A stretch of DNA of 64,000 nt from PMG-095 sp037200885 (GCA_037200885.1 JBBCIN010000001.1:3348001-3412000), one strand, 5' to 3'. Shown: positions 44,258 to 53,541, counted from the first letter of the stretch. A program made the numbers and translations. Notes: a model not told the origin generated them from the sequence alone.

Positions 44258-45460
44258 TTGGAGCATCCCCTGTCCGTCGTTCAATTCAACTTCCCCACGC
44301 CTATCAAGTACGGCCCCGGCGCCATCGCCTTGCTCGCTGAGACGCTGCGCGAGTTCGGCGTCATGCGACCCCTGATCGTCACCGACAAGGGGATCGTGAG
44401 CCTGCCGCCCGTGACGGGGCCAGCGCGCGCGCTGACGGATGCGGGCCTGGCGGTGCAGGTCTTCGGCGGGATCTGGGGCAACCCCACCGCCTCGCAGGCC
44501 GAGGCGGGGGCTGCGGCGTATAAGGCGCACCACGCAGACGGCATCGTCGCCGTCGGCGGCGGCGCGGCGCTCGATGTCGCCAAGTGCATCGCGGTGTTGG
44601 CCAAGCACCCCGGCACGCTGCTCGAGTACGACGCCTTCCTACCGCAGCCGCGCCCGATCGATCTCGACGTGCCGCCGATCTTCACGGTGCCCACGACCGC
44701 GGGCACCGGTAGCGAGGTCGGCCGCAGCGCCGTCGTCTCCGACGACGTTACCCACCAGAAAAAGATCATCTTTTCACCGAAGCTGCTGGCCAAGCGCGTT
44801 TTCCTCGATCCCGAGCTCACGCTATCGCTACCCTCCAAGGTGACGGCGGCGACCGGTATGGACGCGCTCACCCACTGCGTCGAGAGCTACCTGCACCCGA
44901 TGTTCCACCCGATGTGCGACGGTATCGCGCTCGAGGGCCTGCGTCTGATCGCCCGCTCATTGCCGCGCGTGGTCGCCTTCGCGCAGCGCGTCGAGGCGGG
45001 GGACACGGCCGTATTGACTGATCCCGCGCACGTCGAGGCGCGCGGTGAGATGCTGTGCGCCGCCATGATGGGCGCAGTGGCCTTTCAGAAAGACTTGGGC
45101 GTGGTGCACTCGTGCGCGCACTCGCTGTCCACGGTGGCGGATCTGCACCACGGCCTGGCCAACGGCATCATGATCGTCGTCGGCATGCGCTTCAACCAGC
45201 CGGTGAGCGCCGCAAAGATGGCGACGATGGCGGCCGTCGTTGGCGCCCAGGACAGCACGGCTGATGGCTTCATCGCTTGGTTGGATGCTTTCCGAGGCGA
45301 GATCGGCATCCCGCGCTCGCTGCGCGCGGTGGGCGTCACCGACGCCCAGGTGGCCGCGCTCGTCGACAATGCCATGGCCGACGTCTGTCACACCTTCGGG
45401 CCGCGCCAACCCGTGACGCGAGAGGATTTCCGGCAGCTGTTCCAGGAAGCGCTGGGATGA
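44258..45460 (+). CDS. Iron-containing alcohol dehydrogenase
   Basis: 400 residues of the type III ADH family. The NAD(P) site VAVGGGAALDVAKC, the TVPTTAGTGSEVGRSAVV block and the metal-ligand region (GMDALTHCVESY, CAHSLSTVADLHHGLANGIM) are present. It interconverts alcohol and aldehyde with NAD(P). In this operon it may oxidise the hydroxyl of a gamma-glutamylated amino alcohol (inference). The frame opens at TTG 44258; GGAG lies inside that start and would better serve a CTG at 44270. The stop overlaps the next start (ATGA). Confidence 0.92.
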   Translation: MEHPLSVVQFNFPTPIKYGPGAIALLAETLREFGVMRPLIVTDKGIVSLPPVTGPARALTDAGLAVQVFGGIWGNPTASQAEAGAAAYKAHHADGIVAVGGGAALDVAKCIAVLAKHPGTLLEYDAFLPQPRPIDLDVPPIFTVPTTAGTGSEVGRSAVVSDDVTHQKKIIFSPKLLAKRVFLDPELTLSLPSKVTAATGMDALTHCVESYLHPMFHPMCDGIALEGLRLIARSLPRVVAFAQRVEAGDTAVLTDPAHVEARGEMLCAAMMGAVAFQKDLGVVHSCAHSLSTVADLHHGLANGIMIVVGMRFNQPVSAAKMATMAAVVGAQDSTADGFIAWLDAFRGEIGIPRSLRAVGVTDAQVAALVDNAMADVCHTFGPRQPVTREDFRQLFQEALG

Positions 45461-46269
45461 CCGCGGCGAAGAGGGGCGGAGGCACGCTGCGGATTGGCGT
45501 GTCAGCGTGCTTCTTCCACGCCGATCCCGAGCGAGCCATCTTCAAGGGCAAAACCCTGCTTTACGCCGAGGAATCGCTGCTGGCGTGGATCATGTCCGGC
45601 GGCGCGCTGCCTGTCCTGCTGCCGCGTCCCAGCGGCAGCGTCACGCTCGACGATCTCGTCAACAGCGTCGACGGGCTGGTCCTGCAAGGCGGCTCCGACA
45701 TGGCGCCCGAGCACTACGGCGAGGAGCCCGCGCGCCCCGAGTGGTCGGGCGACGCCGCGCGCGACCAGTACGAGATGCAGCTCGTGCGCGCTTTCCTCGC
45801 GCGGAAGAAGCCGCTGCTCGGTGTGTGCCGGGGCGCGCAGGTGCTCAACGTCACACTGGGCGGCTCGCTGTTCCAGGATATCGAGACGCTGCACCCCGGC
45901 CGCAGCGTCCACCGCAGCTGGGAGATCTACGATCAGCACGCGCACGAGCTAGCCATCGAGCCCGACTCGGCGCTCGCGCGCTGGTACGCGGGCGCGGCGC
46001 TCCCGCCGCTCGTCAACAGCGTCCACCACCAGGGTCTCAACCGCATCGGGCGGGGGCTCATGGTCGAGGCGCGCTCCGTGCCAGATGGCGTCGTCGAGGC
46101 GGTGCGGCTCGACGACGGCTCGGGCGCGTTCGCCTACGGCGTGCAGTGGCATCCCGAGTTCATCTTCGCTGGCGGCGGCGCGGGCCTCTTGAGCTCGCGC
46201 CCGCTGCTCGATGCTTTTCTCTCCGCGGTCGACGCGGGCGCGCCCCCAACCTCTGGAATGACCCCATGA
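45457..46269 (+). CDS. Class I amidotransferase-like gamma-glutamyl hydrolase (PuuD-like)
   Basis: 270 residues. The peptidase C26 set is complete: DGLVLQGGSDMAPEHYGEEP, the nucleophile elbow LGVCRGAQVLNVTLGGSLFQDI with the catalytic Cys, NSVHHQGLN, and the His/Glu pair in GVQWHPEF. PuuD-type enzymes hydrolyse gamma-glutamyl-GABA to glutamate and GABA; here they would remove glutamate from the oxidised product of the operon. Start and stop both overlap neighbours by ATGA, so translation of the operon is tightly coupled. Confidence 0.92.
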   Translation: MTAAKRGGGTLRIGVSACFFHADPERAIFKGKTLLYAEESLLAWIMSGGALPVLLPRPSGSVTLDDLVNSVDGLVLQGGSDMAPEHYGEEPARPEWSGDAARDQYEMQLVRAFLARKKPLLGVCRGAQVLNVTLGGSLFQDIETLHPGRSVHRSWEIYDQHAHELAIEPDSALARWYAGAALPPLVNSVHHQGLNRIGRGLMVEARSVPDGVVEAVRLDDGSGAFAYGVQWHPEFIFAGGGAGLLSSRPLLDAFLSAVDAGAPPTSGMTP

Positions 46270-47630
46270 AGATCATCAATCCCGCCACGACCGAAGTCAT
46301 CGCCAACGTGCCCGAGGACACCGCCGCGACCGTCGCGCAGAAGGTCGCCGCCGCCCGCAGCGCGCAGCCCGGCTGGTGGGCGACGCCGTTCGAGACGCGT
46401 CACCGCGCCGTCGCGACTTGGAACGCGCTCGTCGCCGAGAACAAAGAGCGCCTGGCCCGCACGCTCACCGAAGAGATGGGCAAACCCCTGCAGCAGGCGC
46501 TGAACGAGCTCAACGCCCTCGCCAGTCGTGTCGATTTCTTCCTAGCCAACGCCGCGCGCATGCTCGAAGACGAAGTCGTGCAGACCGGCGGCGCCACCGA
46601 GGAGCGCATCGGCTGGGAGCCGCTCGGAGTCGTGGCCAACATCTCGGCCTGGAACTACCCGTACTTCGTCGGCTCGAACGTGTTCGTGCCCGCGCTGCTC
46701 ACGGGCAACGCTGTCCTGTACAAGCCGTCTGAGCTGACGACGCGTACGGGCCTCGCCCTGGGTGAGCTGTGGCACCAAGCCGGCGTGCCGCCCGATGTGT
46801 TCCAAGTGCTCGTGGGCGGCGGCGCGGTGGGTGAGGCTCTCCTCGCGCAACCCCTCGACGGCCTGTTTTTCACGGGCAGCTACGGCACGGGCAAGAAAAT
46901 CGCGGAGGCCACCGCCGGCCGCATGATGAAGGTCCAGCTCGAACTCGGCGGCAAGGATCCGGCTTACGTCGCCGACGATGTCGACGCAAGCGCGGCGGCC
47001 GAGTCGCTCGCCGACGGCGCGATGTACAATGCGGGCCAGAGCTGCTGTTCTGTCGAGCGCATCTACGTCAACGAGAAGGTGGCGCGCCCGTTCATCGATG
47101 CCTTCGTCAAGACCGTGCGCGGCTTCACGGTGGGCGATCCGCTAGACCTCGAGACATACATCGGCCCGCTCGCGCGGAGGCAGCAGCTCGAGGTGCTCGA
47201 GCAACAGGTGGCCGACGCGGTCGCCAAGGGCGCCAAGGTGCTCGTGGGCGGCCAACGCGACGAAACGCGCCCCGGTTGGTTCCAGCCAACCGTGCTCACC
47301 GACGTCACTTCCGACATGGCCGTGATGCGCGACGAGAGCTTCGGGCCCATCATCGGCATCCAGACGGTGGCCTCGGACGACGAAGCCGTGCGGCTGATGA
47401 ACGACACCGAGTACGGCCTGACCGCGGCCGTCTACAGCAAGAGCCGCGAGCGCGCCCAGGGCCTATTGCGGCAGGTGCACGCCGGCACGGCCTACTGGAA
47501 CTGCTGCGACCGCGTCGCTCCTGGTTTGCCCTGGACCGGCCGCGGTCACTCCGGGATCGGCTCGACGCTATCGACGTACGGCATTCGCGCTTTCTTGCAG
47601 CCCAAGGCCTGGCACCTGCGTCAGGCTTGA
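46266..47630 (+). CDS. Aldehyde dehydrogenase (gamma-glutamyl aldehyde type)
   Basis: 454 residues, a little shorter than the usual 480-500. The motifs are VANISAWNYPYFVGSNVFVPALL, LYKPSELT, the FTGSYGTGKKI nucleotide loop, the catalytic Glu in VQLELGGKDP and the nucleophile Cys in YNAGQSCCSVERIYV. The C-terminal DESFGPIIGI and GLTAAVYS are normal. It oxidises an aldehyde to the acid with NAD(P). Its ATG lies in the stop of the hydrolase gene (ATGA). The open frame upstream to 45507 is a shadow of the hydrolase gene. It ends one base before the stop of the convergent FG-GAP gene. Confidence 0.93.
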   Translation: MKIINPATTEVIANVPEDTAATVAQKVAAARSAQPGWWATPFETRHRAVATWNALVAENKERLARTLTEEMGKPLQQALNELNALASRVDFFLANAARMLEDEVVQTGGATEERIGWEPLGVVANISAWNYPYFVGSNVFVPALLTGNAVLYKPSELTTRTGLALGELWHQAGVPPDVFQVLVGGGAVGEALLAQPLDGLFFTGSYGTGKKIAEATAGRMMKVQLELGGKDPAYVADDVDASAAAESLADGAMYNAGQSCCSVERIYVNEKVARPFIDAFVKTVRGFTVGDPLDLETYIGPLARRQQLEVLEQQVADAVAKGAKVLVGGQRDETRPGWFQPTVLTDVTSDMAVMRDESFGPIIGIQTVASDDEAVRLMNDTEYGLTAAVYSKSRERAQGLLRQVHAGTAYWNCCDRVAPGLPWTGRGHSGIGSTLSTYGIRAFLQPKAWHLRQA

Positions 47631-47631
47631 C

Positions 47632-50061
47632 TCAGCGGCACTCGAATCGCCCACTGCCGAGCACGACACTCACGCTGTTCGCGCGGTCGTTGGGCGTGAT
47701 CAGGTCGGCTCTGCCGTCGTGATTCACATCGGCAATTGCCACCATGTTTGGCCCCGCGCTCACGCCGAAACAGCGTGGCTCGGCGAACGCACCGCGTCCG
47801 TCCCCGAGCCACACGCAGGCATCATTGAAGTAGTAGCGAGCGGTAATCAGATCGAGCGCGCCGTCACCGTTCACGTCGGCGGTGGTGATGTCAAACGTGC
47901 CCGACACGCGCTCGAGGGTCTGATCTGCCGCGAAGGTGCCGTCACCATTGCCGAGTAGGAAGCCGACCTTATCGAGGTCGGCGTACAGCAGATCGGGCTG
48001 ACGGTCGCCATTCAGATCCGCGACGGCGATGGAGAACGGGCCGCCCCAGGCGTTGACCTGCAACTTCTGAAGGCCACTGAAGCTGCCGTCACCATTGCCG
48101 TACGAGAGATCGATGCGGGTCGCGTCGCTGGGAGCGCTGACCAGATCGAGGGCCCCGTCCCCATTCAGGTCGGCCAGCGAAAGCAGGGTCGGGCCCGGGC
48201 CAGGGCTCAGGCCCACGCTTTGCGCCGCGTCGAAGTCACCGGTTCCCGTTCCGATCAGGATGCCGATGGTATTCGTACTGGTGTTGGCGACGGCCAAGTC
48301 GGGCGAGCCATCGCCGTTCACGTCGCCGATTGCCAGCGCTGGAGACGGGCCGTCGGTGTCGAAGTGGCGCGCACTCTGAAACGTGCCGTTCCCGTTGCCG
48401 AGCAGCACCGTGGCGCCCTTGCCGGTCAAGCCATTGGCGACCACGACGTCCAACTCGTGGTCGCCGTTCAGATCGGCGGCGGCCACCTGTAAGGGGCTCG
48501 TTCCAGCCGCGAAGGATGGCCCAGCCCGGAAAGTGCCGTCCCCGGCTCCGAACGCGAGTGACACGCCACTCGCGGGCGGGCCGTCTCCTCCGCTCGGGGT
48601 GGGGTTCGAGACGACGAAATCCAACTTGCCATCGCCGTCGAAGTCAGCGACGGCGAGGGCCGTCGGCTTCTGCGGTGAAGTGAACGTGAATGGATCGACG
48701 AAGCCCCCCACTCCGATGTTCCCCGGGCCCGTACCCGACAAACGCACGCTGACGCTATCAGCACTATTATTCATGATGGCCAGGTCGGACACGCCGTCGG
48801 CATTGAAATCGGCGATGGCCAAAGCGCGCGGCCCACTGCTCGCGGAAAAGCTGGCGAGTCGCCTGAACGCGCCCGTGCCGGTCCCGTTGAACACCGTGAT
48901 GCGATTGCCGTCGCCGTTCGCGTCGACCAGATCGAGCTGACCGTCCGCGCCAACATCGCCAACCACGACTTGCGAGCCGAGCGCGTCGAAGACCGGATCC
49001 TCGAGCTTGCTGGCCGCGATGTCCAAGAACACGGCGCCCGCTCGGGTCACCAAATCCAGCTTTCCGTCACGGTTCAGGTCGACGACCGTGACGGAGAGCA
49101 CGAGGTCGAACGGATAGCCCGTGTCTGCGACTCGCAGAGGCCCAAAGTTCCCCCCGCCCAATCCCGGCATGATGCCCAAGCGCGCGCGCCCGGGAATGGG
49201 ATCGGTGATGATCAACAGATCTGGCTTCTGATCGCGGTCGAAGTCCGCAATCCGGATCACGCTGACCGTTTCGCCGAGCTCGAATCTTTGGGCCGGCCCC
49301 AAGCTCCGGTCCGCGTTGCCGGGGAGCACGGCGATCTGGGTTTGGTTGGTAAAGCTCACGACGACATCGAGCTGGCCATCGCCGTTCAGGTCGGCGATCT
49401 CGAGCGAGTGCAGCGAATCGTCGAATGTTGCCAGAGTCTGTGCAGGCTGAAAGCTGCCATCGCCGTTGCCGAACAGCGCCACGACATCGTGCGAATAGAT
49501 CGCGTGTCCCAACAGATCGAGCTTGCCGTCGCGATCCAGGTCGACGGCCGTCGCCTCCATCATCTCGACGGCAATCCGGCGCTCGGTGCGGAACGTGCCG
49601 TCGCCGTGGCCGAGCAGCACGCTCAGATCTTTCGAATCGTCGTTGCACACGACGAGATCGAACGCGCCATCTCCATTCACGTCCGCTGCCGTGATGGAGC
49701 GCGGCCGATGGCCGACCGCGAAGCTCGGCGTGTCCAGCAGCAGTCTAGGGCTGCACAATTGATCTGCATCGCAACCCGCGGCGCAGCCCGCGGCTCCGGC
49801 TTCGCCCATTCCGCCTCCGCCTCCCTCACCACCCTCGCCGCCCTCACCACCCTCGCCAAGTGGAGGGGAACCGCCCCGCGCTCCCGCGCTTGCCTGCAGC
49901 GCGCCGCCACCCTGGCTATTCGCGTTGCCCCCGCGCGCCATGGCTACGCTCCCGCCGGCCCCGTTCCCCGCGCTCGGCTCGAGGTCGGCTGGGTCGAACC
50001 TCGAACGCCCGCCACAGCCCACGGCGCAGACCAACCCCACCCAAATCAATCCACGTCGCAT
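47632..50061 (-). CDS. FG-GAP/VCBS-repeat beta-propeller lipoprotein
   Basis: 809 residues. The lipobox VGLVCAVGC-GG at residue 17 is followed by a Gly/Ala/Ser tether ending in GEGGEGGEGGEGGGG. Then come about fourteen FG-GAP/VCBS repeats of the form 'ADVNGDGxxDLVVxN ... LLGNGDGTF', each with an Asp-rich calcium loop (DVNGDGAFDLV, DLDRDGKLDLL, DLNGDGQLDVV and so on). These probably build two seven-bladed propellers. Such proteins act outside the cell in adhesion or ligand binding; no catalytic domain is present. ATG 50061 is fixed by the signal. The gene 700 bases away on the other strand encodes a second FG-GAP lipoprotein with a similar linker. Confidence 0.9.
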   Translation of the reverse strand: MRRGLIWVGLVCAVGCGGRSRFDPADLEPSAGNGAGGSVAMARGGNANSQGGGALQASAGARGGSPPLGEGGEGGEGGEGGGGGMGEAGAAGCAAGCDADQLCSPRLLLDTPSFAVGHRPRSITAADVNGDGAFDLVVCNDDSKDLSVLLGHGDGTFRTERRIAVEMMEATAVDLDRDGKLDLLGHAIYSHDVVALFGNGDGSFQPAQTLATFDDSLHSLEIADLNGDGQLDVVVSFTNQTQIAVLPGNADRSLGPAQRFELGETVSVIRIADFDRDQKPDLLIITDPIPGRARLGIMPGLGGGNFGPLRVADTGYPFDLVLSVTVVDLNRDGKLDLVTRAGAVFLDIAASKLEDPVFDALGSQVVVGDVGADGQLDLVDANGDGNRITVFNGTGTGAFRRLASFSASSGPRALAIADFNADGVSDLAIMNNSADSVSVRLSGTGPGNIGVGGFVDPFTFTSPQKPTALAVADFDGDGKLDFVVSNPTPSGGDGPPASGVSLAFGAGDGTFRAGPSFAAGTSPLQVAAADLNGDHELDVVVANGLTGKGATVLLGNGNGTFQSARHFDTDGPSPALAIGDVNGDGSPDLAVANTSTNTIGILIGTGTGDFDAAQSVGLSPGPGPTLLSLADLNGDGALDLVSAPSDATRIDLSYGNGDGSFSGLQKLQVNAWGGPFSIAVADLNGDRQPDLLYADLDKVGFLLGNGDGTFAADQTLERVSGTFDITTADVNGDGALDLITARYYFNDACVWLGDGRGAFAEPRCFGVSAGPNMVAIADVNHDGRADLITPNDRANSVSVVLGSGRFECR

Positions 50062-50223
50062 GACAACCACATAGGCTAGCGCGGAAGCGCGCCCGCGCCC
50101 ATGTCCTTCGAAAACTGAAAGCGTTTTCCAGAATTCGAACAACGCCGCCGCCGACGGCGGACGAAAGTCGCCGACTTGTCGTAGGTCGTGTCGCTGGCGG
50201 AAAACTTGCTTGGCAACGACCCC

Positions 50224-50590
50224 ATGAACACGCGCGCCCGCAGCCTGCTCTTGATCGTGCCGCTCCTGGGTCTCCACTCCTTCGCGTGTTCGAGCTCGGC
50301 GCTGAAAGAGCGCTTGGTCGCGGAGGGCAATGAGTTCGGCACGTTGGGGCTGGCCTTGCAGCTAGCGAGGCAACGTCTATTCGGGTTTCGAGACCCCATT
50401 TCAAAACTACGCCATCGCGGCCAACGGAGCCGAAAGCCGCACGGAAGTGGATGGCTATCGAATAGCCATGTTCGGCGGCTCGGCGAGGTGCTCGATCTGC
50501 TTCAGCGGTGACTTGAGGGGAGGGGTGTTCGCGATCACACGTTCAGCGCTCATACGGCACGACCCAGGCCGAGGCGGCCTCGTAGCCTAG
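50224..50590 (+). pseudogene. Lipoprotein gene fragment with internal frame break
   Basis: An ATG at 50224 starts a clear lipoprotein signal (SLLLIVPLLGLHSFAC-SS). The frame loses coding character after about residue 45. From about 50365 another frame becomes coding-like (NVYSGFETPFQNYAIAANGAESRTEVDGYRIAMFG) and runs to a stop at 50590. I read this as both ends of one gene joined by a deletion with a frame change. The original family is not recognised, and the second half may contain further damage. Confidence 0.45.
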
Positions 50591-50778
50591 GGTGTTTGGG
50601 CACGTCGCATCCCGCTTTGATTCACGCGAGGAGTAGACGATGGCGTACACGGACGCCCGAGTCCCGCCGCAGGCGCCGGCCTCAGCTGGGGGGCTTTTCC
50701 GCGCTCTGGGCTCCATGTTACGTTGATTGGATGTCTTCGATCCGCCGAGCGAGCGACTTAGCCAGGAGCCAGCACCCC

Positions 50779-53541
50779 ATGAACATGCCGCAGCGTGTGC
50801 GGCACTTCGCCTGGCTCGCGCTGATTGTGCTCGGCGCGAGCGCGCTCGGCGCCGCGGCTTGCGGCAGCTCGGACGGAGCGACGGGTGGGAACGTCGCGGG
50901 CGCCGCGGGGGAAGCCGGCTTTACGGATGAGGCTGGCAGTGCCGGGGAAGCGGGCGCGGGCGGCGCAAGCGGCGAGAGCGGCGAGGGCGGCGAGGGCGGA
51001 GAAGGTGGCGCGCTCAGCGAAGGGCAGATGTTCGCCGCGCTCGGCGTCGACACGACTGCGACGCCGCGCACGTACGTCGATCGCCAGGGAACGAAGCACG
51101 CGCTCGGCGACGACTACAATCCGCTCGGTCGCGGCACGAAGAGCCTGCGTCCGCTCTCGGAGATCTACGTCGCGGGCCGTAGCCTGGCGGGCTCGACGGC
51201 CAATCAATTCCTACTCGACGATCTGTACAATACTTCGGACCAAACGCCGCTCAGCTCGATCGACAAGACCGATACCTGGACTGCCAATCAATTCGTGCGT
51301 TCGCTAGCCGTCGATTTGGACGGGGACGGCGTGGACGAAATCGTCAACGTTTACTATCTCGAGTCTGCGCAAGAATTGCACGCGAACGTGATCCACTGCA
51401 GCAAAAATTGCTCGGGCAATGGCGGCGAGTTCAGCAAAGTAAGCGACACCGTCCTGGGCGTGACGGACAGCACGAAGAAGCCGCTCACGCGCGACTGGTT
51501 CTATCATGGCTTCGTTGCCGCTGACGTCGACGGCGACGGCAAGCAAGAGCTGGTGGTGACGAACTTCGGCGGTATCGACGTGTGCATGGCCGGAGCAAGC
51601 TTCTCCTTCTCGTGTACGCCGCGCGTGGCGAACGACTCTCAGAAAATGAGCATTGCCAGCGGTCACTTCGACGACAATCCAGAGAAGACGAACGACGACC
51701 TGGTGGTCGCGTGGAGCAATGGCACGCTCGCGTTCGTCTCGATCTACGACGGCTCACCCGACTCGTTCGCGAACAACTCGTACACCACGCCGCCGGGCGC
51801 GCCCATCGCACATGATGCCACGCCGATGTCGATCCAGTTCATCGATCAGACGACCGTCAGGAGCTACTCGGAAGCGATCGTGACGGCGGGCGACATCGAC
51901 AAGGACGGCCGCGACGAGATCCTGCTCTCTGCCGGAGTCGTCGGCACCGCTCCGATGCAGCACGAGCTGGTGCTGATGGACGATGCGCAGGTCTCGTACC
52001 GATTTTTCAAGGCGTTTCGCATGCCGCTCGGCTGGGACGGCGGGGAGCCCTGCTTTGCCATTTGCTTCAGCGCGACCTACAACCACGACAACAATCTGTT
52101 TCGGCCTGCGCTGAAGGTGTTTACGAAGCGCACGGTTCCCCTGCTCGAGAAGGCCATCTACGCGGGCGCGTTCATCCTCGACGGGCTCGAGAATCTGTAC
52201 GCCTCCGACAAGTCGTCGTTTGGCGACAAGGAGGAGATCACGAACGGTCTGACCAAGACCTTCATGGGTTATTTCGAGACCGGCGGCGGCGGCTACAATC
52301 ACGCTCCGGTCGAGGTCGAGGCGGGCGACATCGACGGCAGCGGCCAGGATAGCATCGTGGCGTACTGGGACGAGCGGAACGCGATTCCGCCCGTCAATGA
52401 CAGCGCGGTACTCGCCTCGACGCTCGCGAAGGTCAAGTGGGACGCTGGCACCAATAGCTGGCCGCGCTTTTCGAACTTCATCACCACGACGGCGGGCGAC
52501 GCGCCGCAAACGGGCGACTTCGATCCGAGCTGGGGCAACGGCTTTACGCTCGCGAACATCGATCGCGACAGCCCGATCGTCCAATACCAGGGTCAGCACG
52601 AGCTCTTGTTCAGTACACCGCGCGTGCTGGCCGTGCTCGCGGCGGCTCCATATTTCGCGGGGGTAAATGAGTCGAACTCGCAGACCAGCATCTCTTTCGG
52701 CGATGGCACGGGCGTCGACTCATCGAGCACGATCGGCCTCAGCGCCGGGGCATCCATCGGCTACGAAGCGCCGGATTTGTTCGGCTTGGACAAAGCATCC
52801 TGGAAATTGACGGTCGGCTACGCAATGGATTGGATTTCGTCGTCCTCGGTCTCGCTCACCCAGACCCAAACTTGGACGACCGACAGCGACGATGCCGTCG
52901 TATTTCAGGTGATCCCCTTCGATGTCTATTACTACCAAGTGGTCAGCTCGCCGGACCCGGCGGATTTCGAAAAGCCACTCAGCATCAACGTGCCGCGCAG
53001 CTTGAGCACGTACAAGGTACCCGTCTCGCTGTATAACCGCAGCATCGTCGACGGACCCCAAATCGGGCCCGCGCTCTTGACGCACACCGTGGGCGAGCCC
53101 GGGAGTTACCCCAAGCAAAACGCCTGCGCCTCCGCTCCGAAAGTGAGCGGCGCGGACATCGCCTACCGGGTCGATCCGGGCAAATGGTGCTTCGCCAGCG
53201 ACAAGCCGCTCAATGTCGGTGTCGGCGGCGGCTCCGTGGGCTTCACGATCGACGAGAGCGCAACCTCGTCGATCGGCACGAGCACGGACGTGAGCGTGAA
53301 TTTCGAAACCGAGGCGGGGGCCGGTGGTTTCACCGTCGGTGCCTCCGTCGGCTTTCACTGGGGCTACGACTACACCGTCGACACGACGCAGAGCTACAGC
53401 TTCAGCGGCCAAGTCGGCGATCTGCCCGACGCCAAACGCAGCTACCAATTCGGGCTGATGGCTCATCGCGGACAGCTCGCCGGCCTGAGCACGAACTACC
53501 CCGTCTTCCTCGTCGACTATTGGGTGACCAACCTGCAGTGA
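50779..53541 (+). CDS. FG-GAP lipoprotein with a possible beta-pore-forming C-terminal domain
   Basis: 920 residues. The lipobox ASALGAAAC-GS (residue 28) precedes a tether ending in GEGGEGGEGG. Calcium-loop repeats of FG-GAP type are spread over about residues 170-600 (DLDGDGVDEIV, DVDGDGKQELV, DIDKDGRDEIL, DIDGSGQDSIV). The last 300 residues are different: Ser/Thr-rich amphipathic strands (SSSTIGLSAGASIGYE, SSSVSLTQTQTWTT, SIGTSTDVSVNFETEAGAGGF, YTVDTTQSYSFSGQVG), reminiscent of aerolysin-type insertion regions. That likeness is by composition and strand pattern only. The start ATG 50779 fits the signal; ATG 50785 is possible. Confidence 0.8.
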   Translation: MNMPQRVRHFAWLALIVLGASALGAAACGSSDGATGGNVAGAAGEAGFTDEAGSAGEAGAGGASGESGEGGEGGEGGALSEGQMFAALGVDTTATPRTYVDRQGTKHALGDDYNPLGRGTKSLRPLSEIYVAGRSLAGSTANQFLLDDLYNTSDQTPLSSIDKTDTWTANQFVRSLAVDLDGDGVDEIVNVYYLESAQELHANVIHCSKNCSGNGGEFSKVSDTVLGVTDSTKKPLTRDWFYHGFVAADVDGDGKQELVVTNFGGIDVCMAGASFSFSCTPRVANDSQKMSIASGHFDDNPEKTNDDLVVAWSNGTLAFVSIYDGSPDSFANNSYTTPPGAPIAHDATPMSIQFIDQTTVRSYSEAIVTAGDIDKDGRDEILLSAGVVGTAPMQHELVLMDDAQVSYRFFKAFRMPLGWDGGEPCFAICFSATYNHDNNLFRPALKVFTKRTVPLLEKAIYAGAFILDGLENLYASDKSSFGDKEEITNGLTKTFMGYFETGGGGYNHAPVEVEAGDIDGSGQDSIVAYWDERNAIPPVNDSAVLASTLAKVKWDAGTNSWPRFSNFITTTAGDAPQTGDFDPSWGNGFTLANIDRDSPIVQYQGQHELLFSTPRVLAVLAAAPYFAGVNESNSQTSISFGDGTGVDSSSTIGLSAGASIGYEAPDLFGLDKASWKLTVGYAMDWISSSSVSLTQTQTWTTDSDDAVVFQVIPFDVYYYQVVSSPDPADFEKPLSINVPRSLSTYKVPVSLYNRSIVDGPQIGPALLTHTVGEPGSYPKQNACASAPKVSGADIAYRVDPGKWCFASDKPLNVGVGGGSVGFTIDESATSSIGTSTDVSVNFETEAGAGGFTVGASVGFHWGYDYTVDTTQSYSFSGQVGDLPDAKRSYQFGLMAHRGQLAGLSTNYPVFLVDYWVTNLQ

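Noticed and set aside
45507..46265. N-terminal 250 residues of the long aldehyde dehydrogenase frame
   Set aside because: They are an alternative-frame reading of the amidotransferase hydrolase gene; the real start is the ATGA at 46266.
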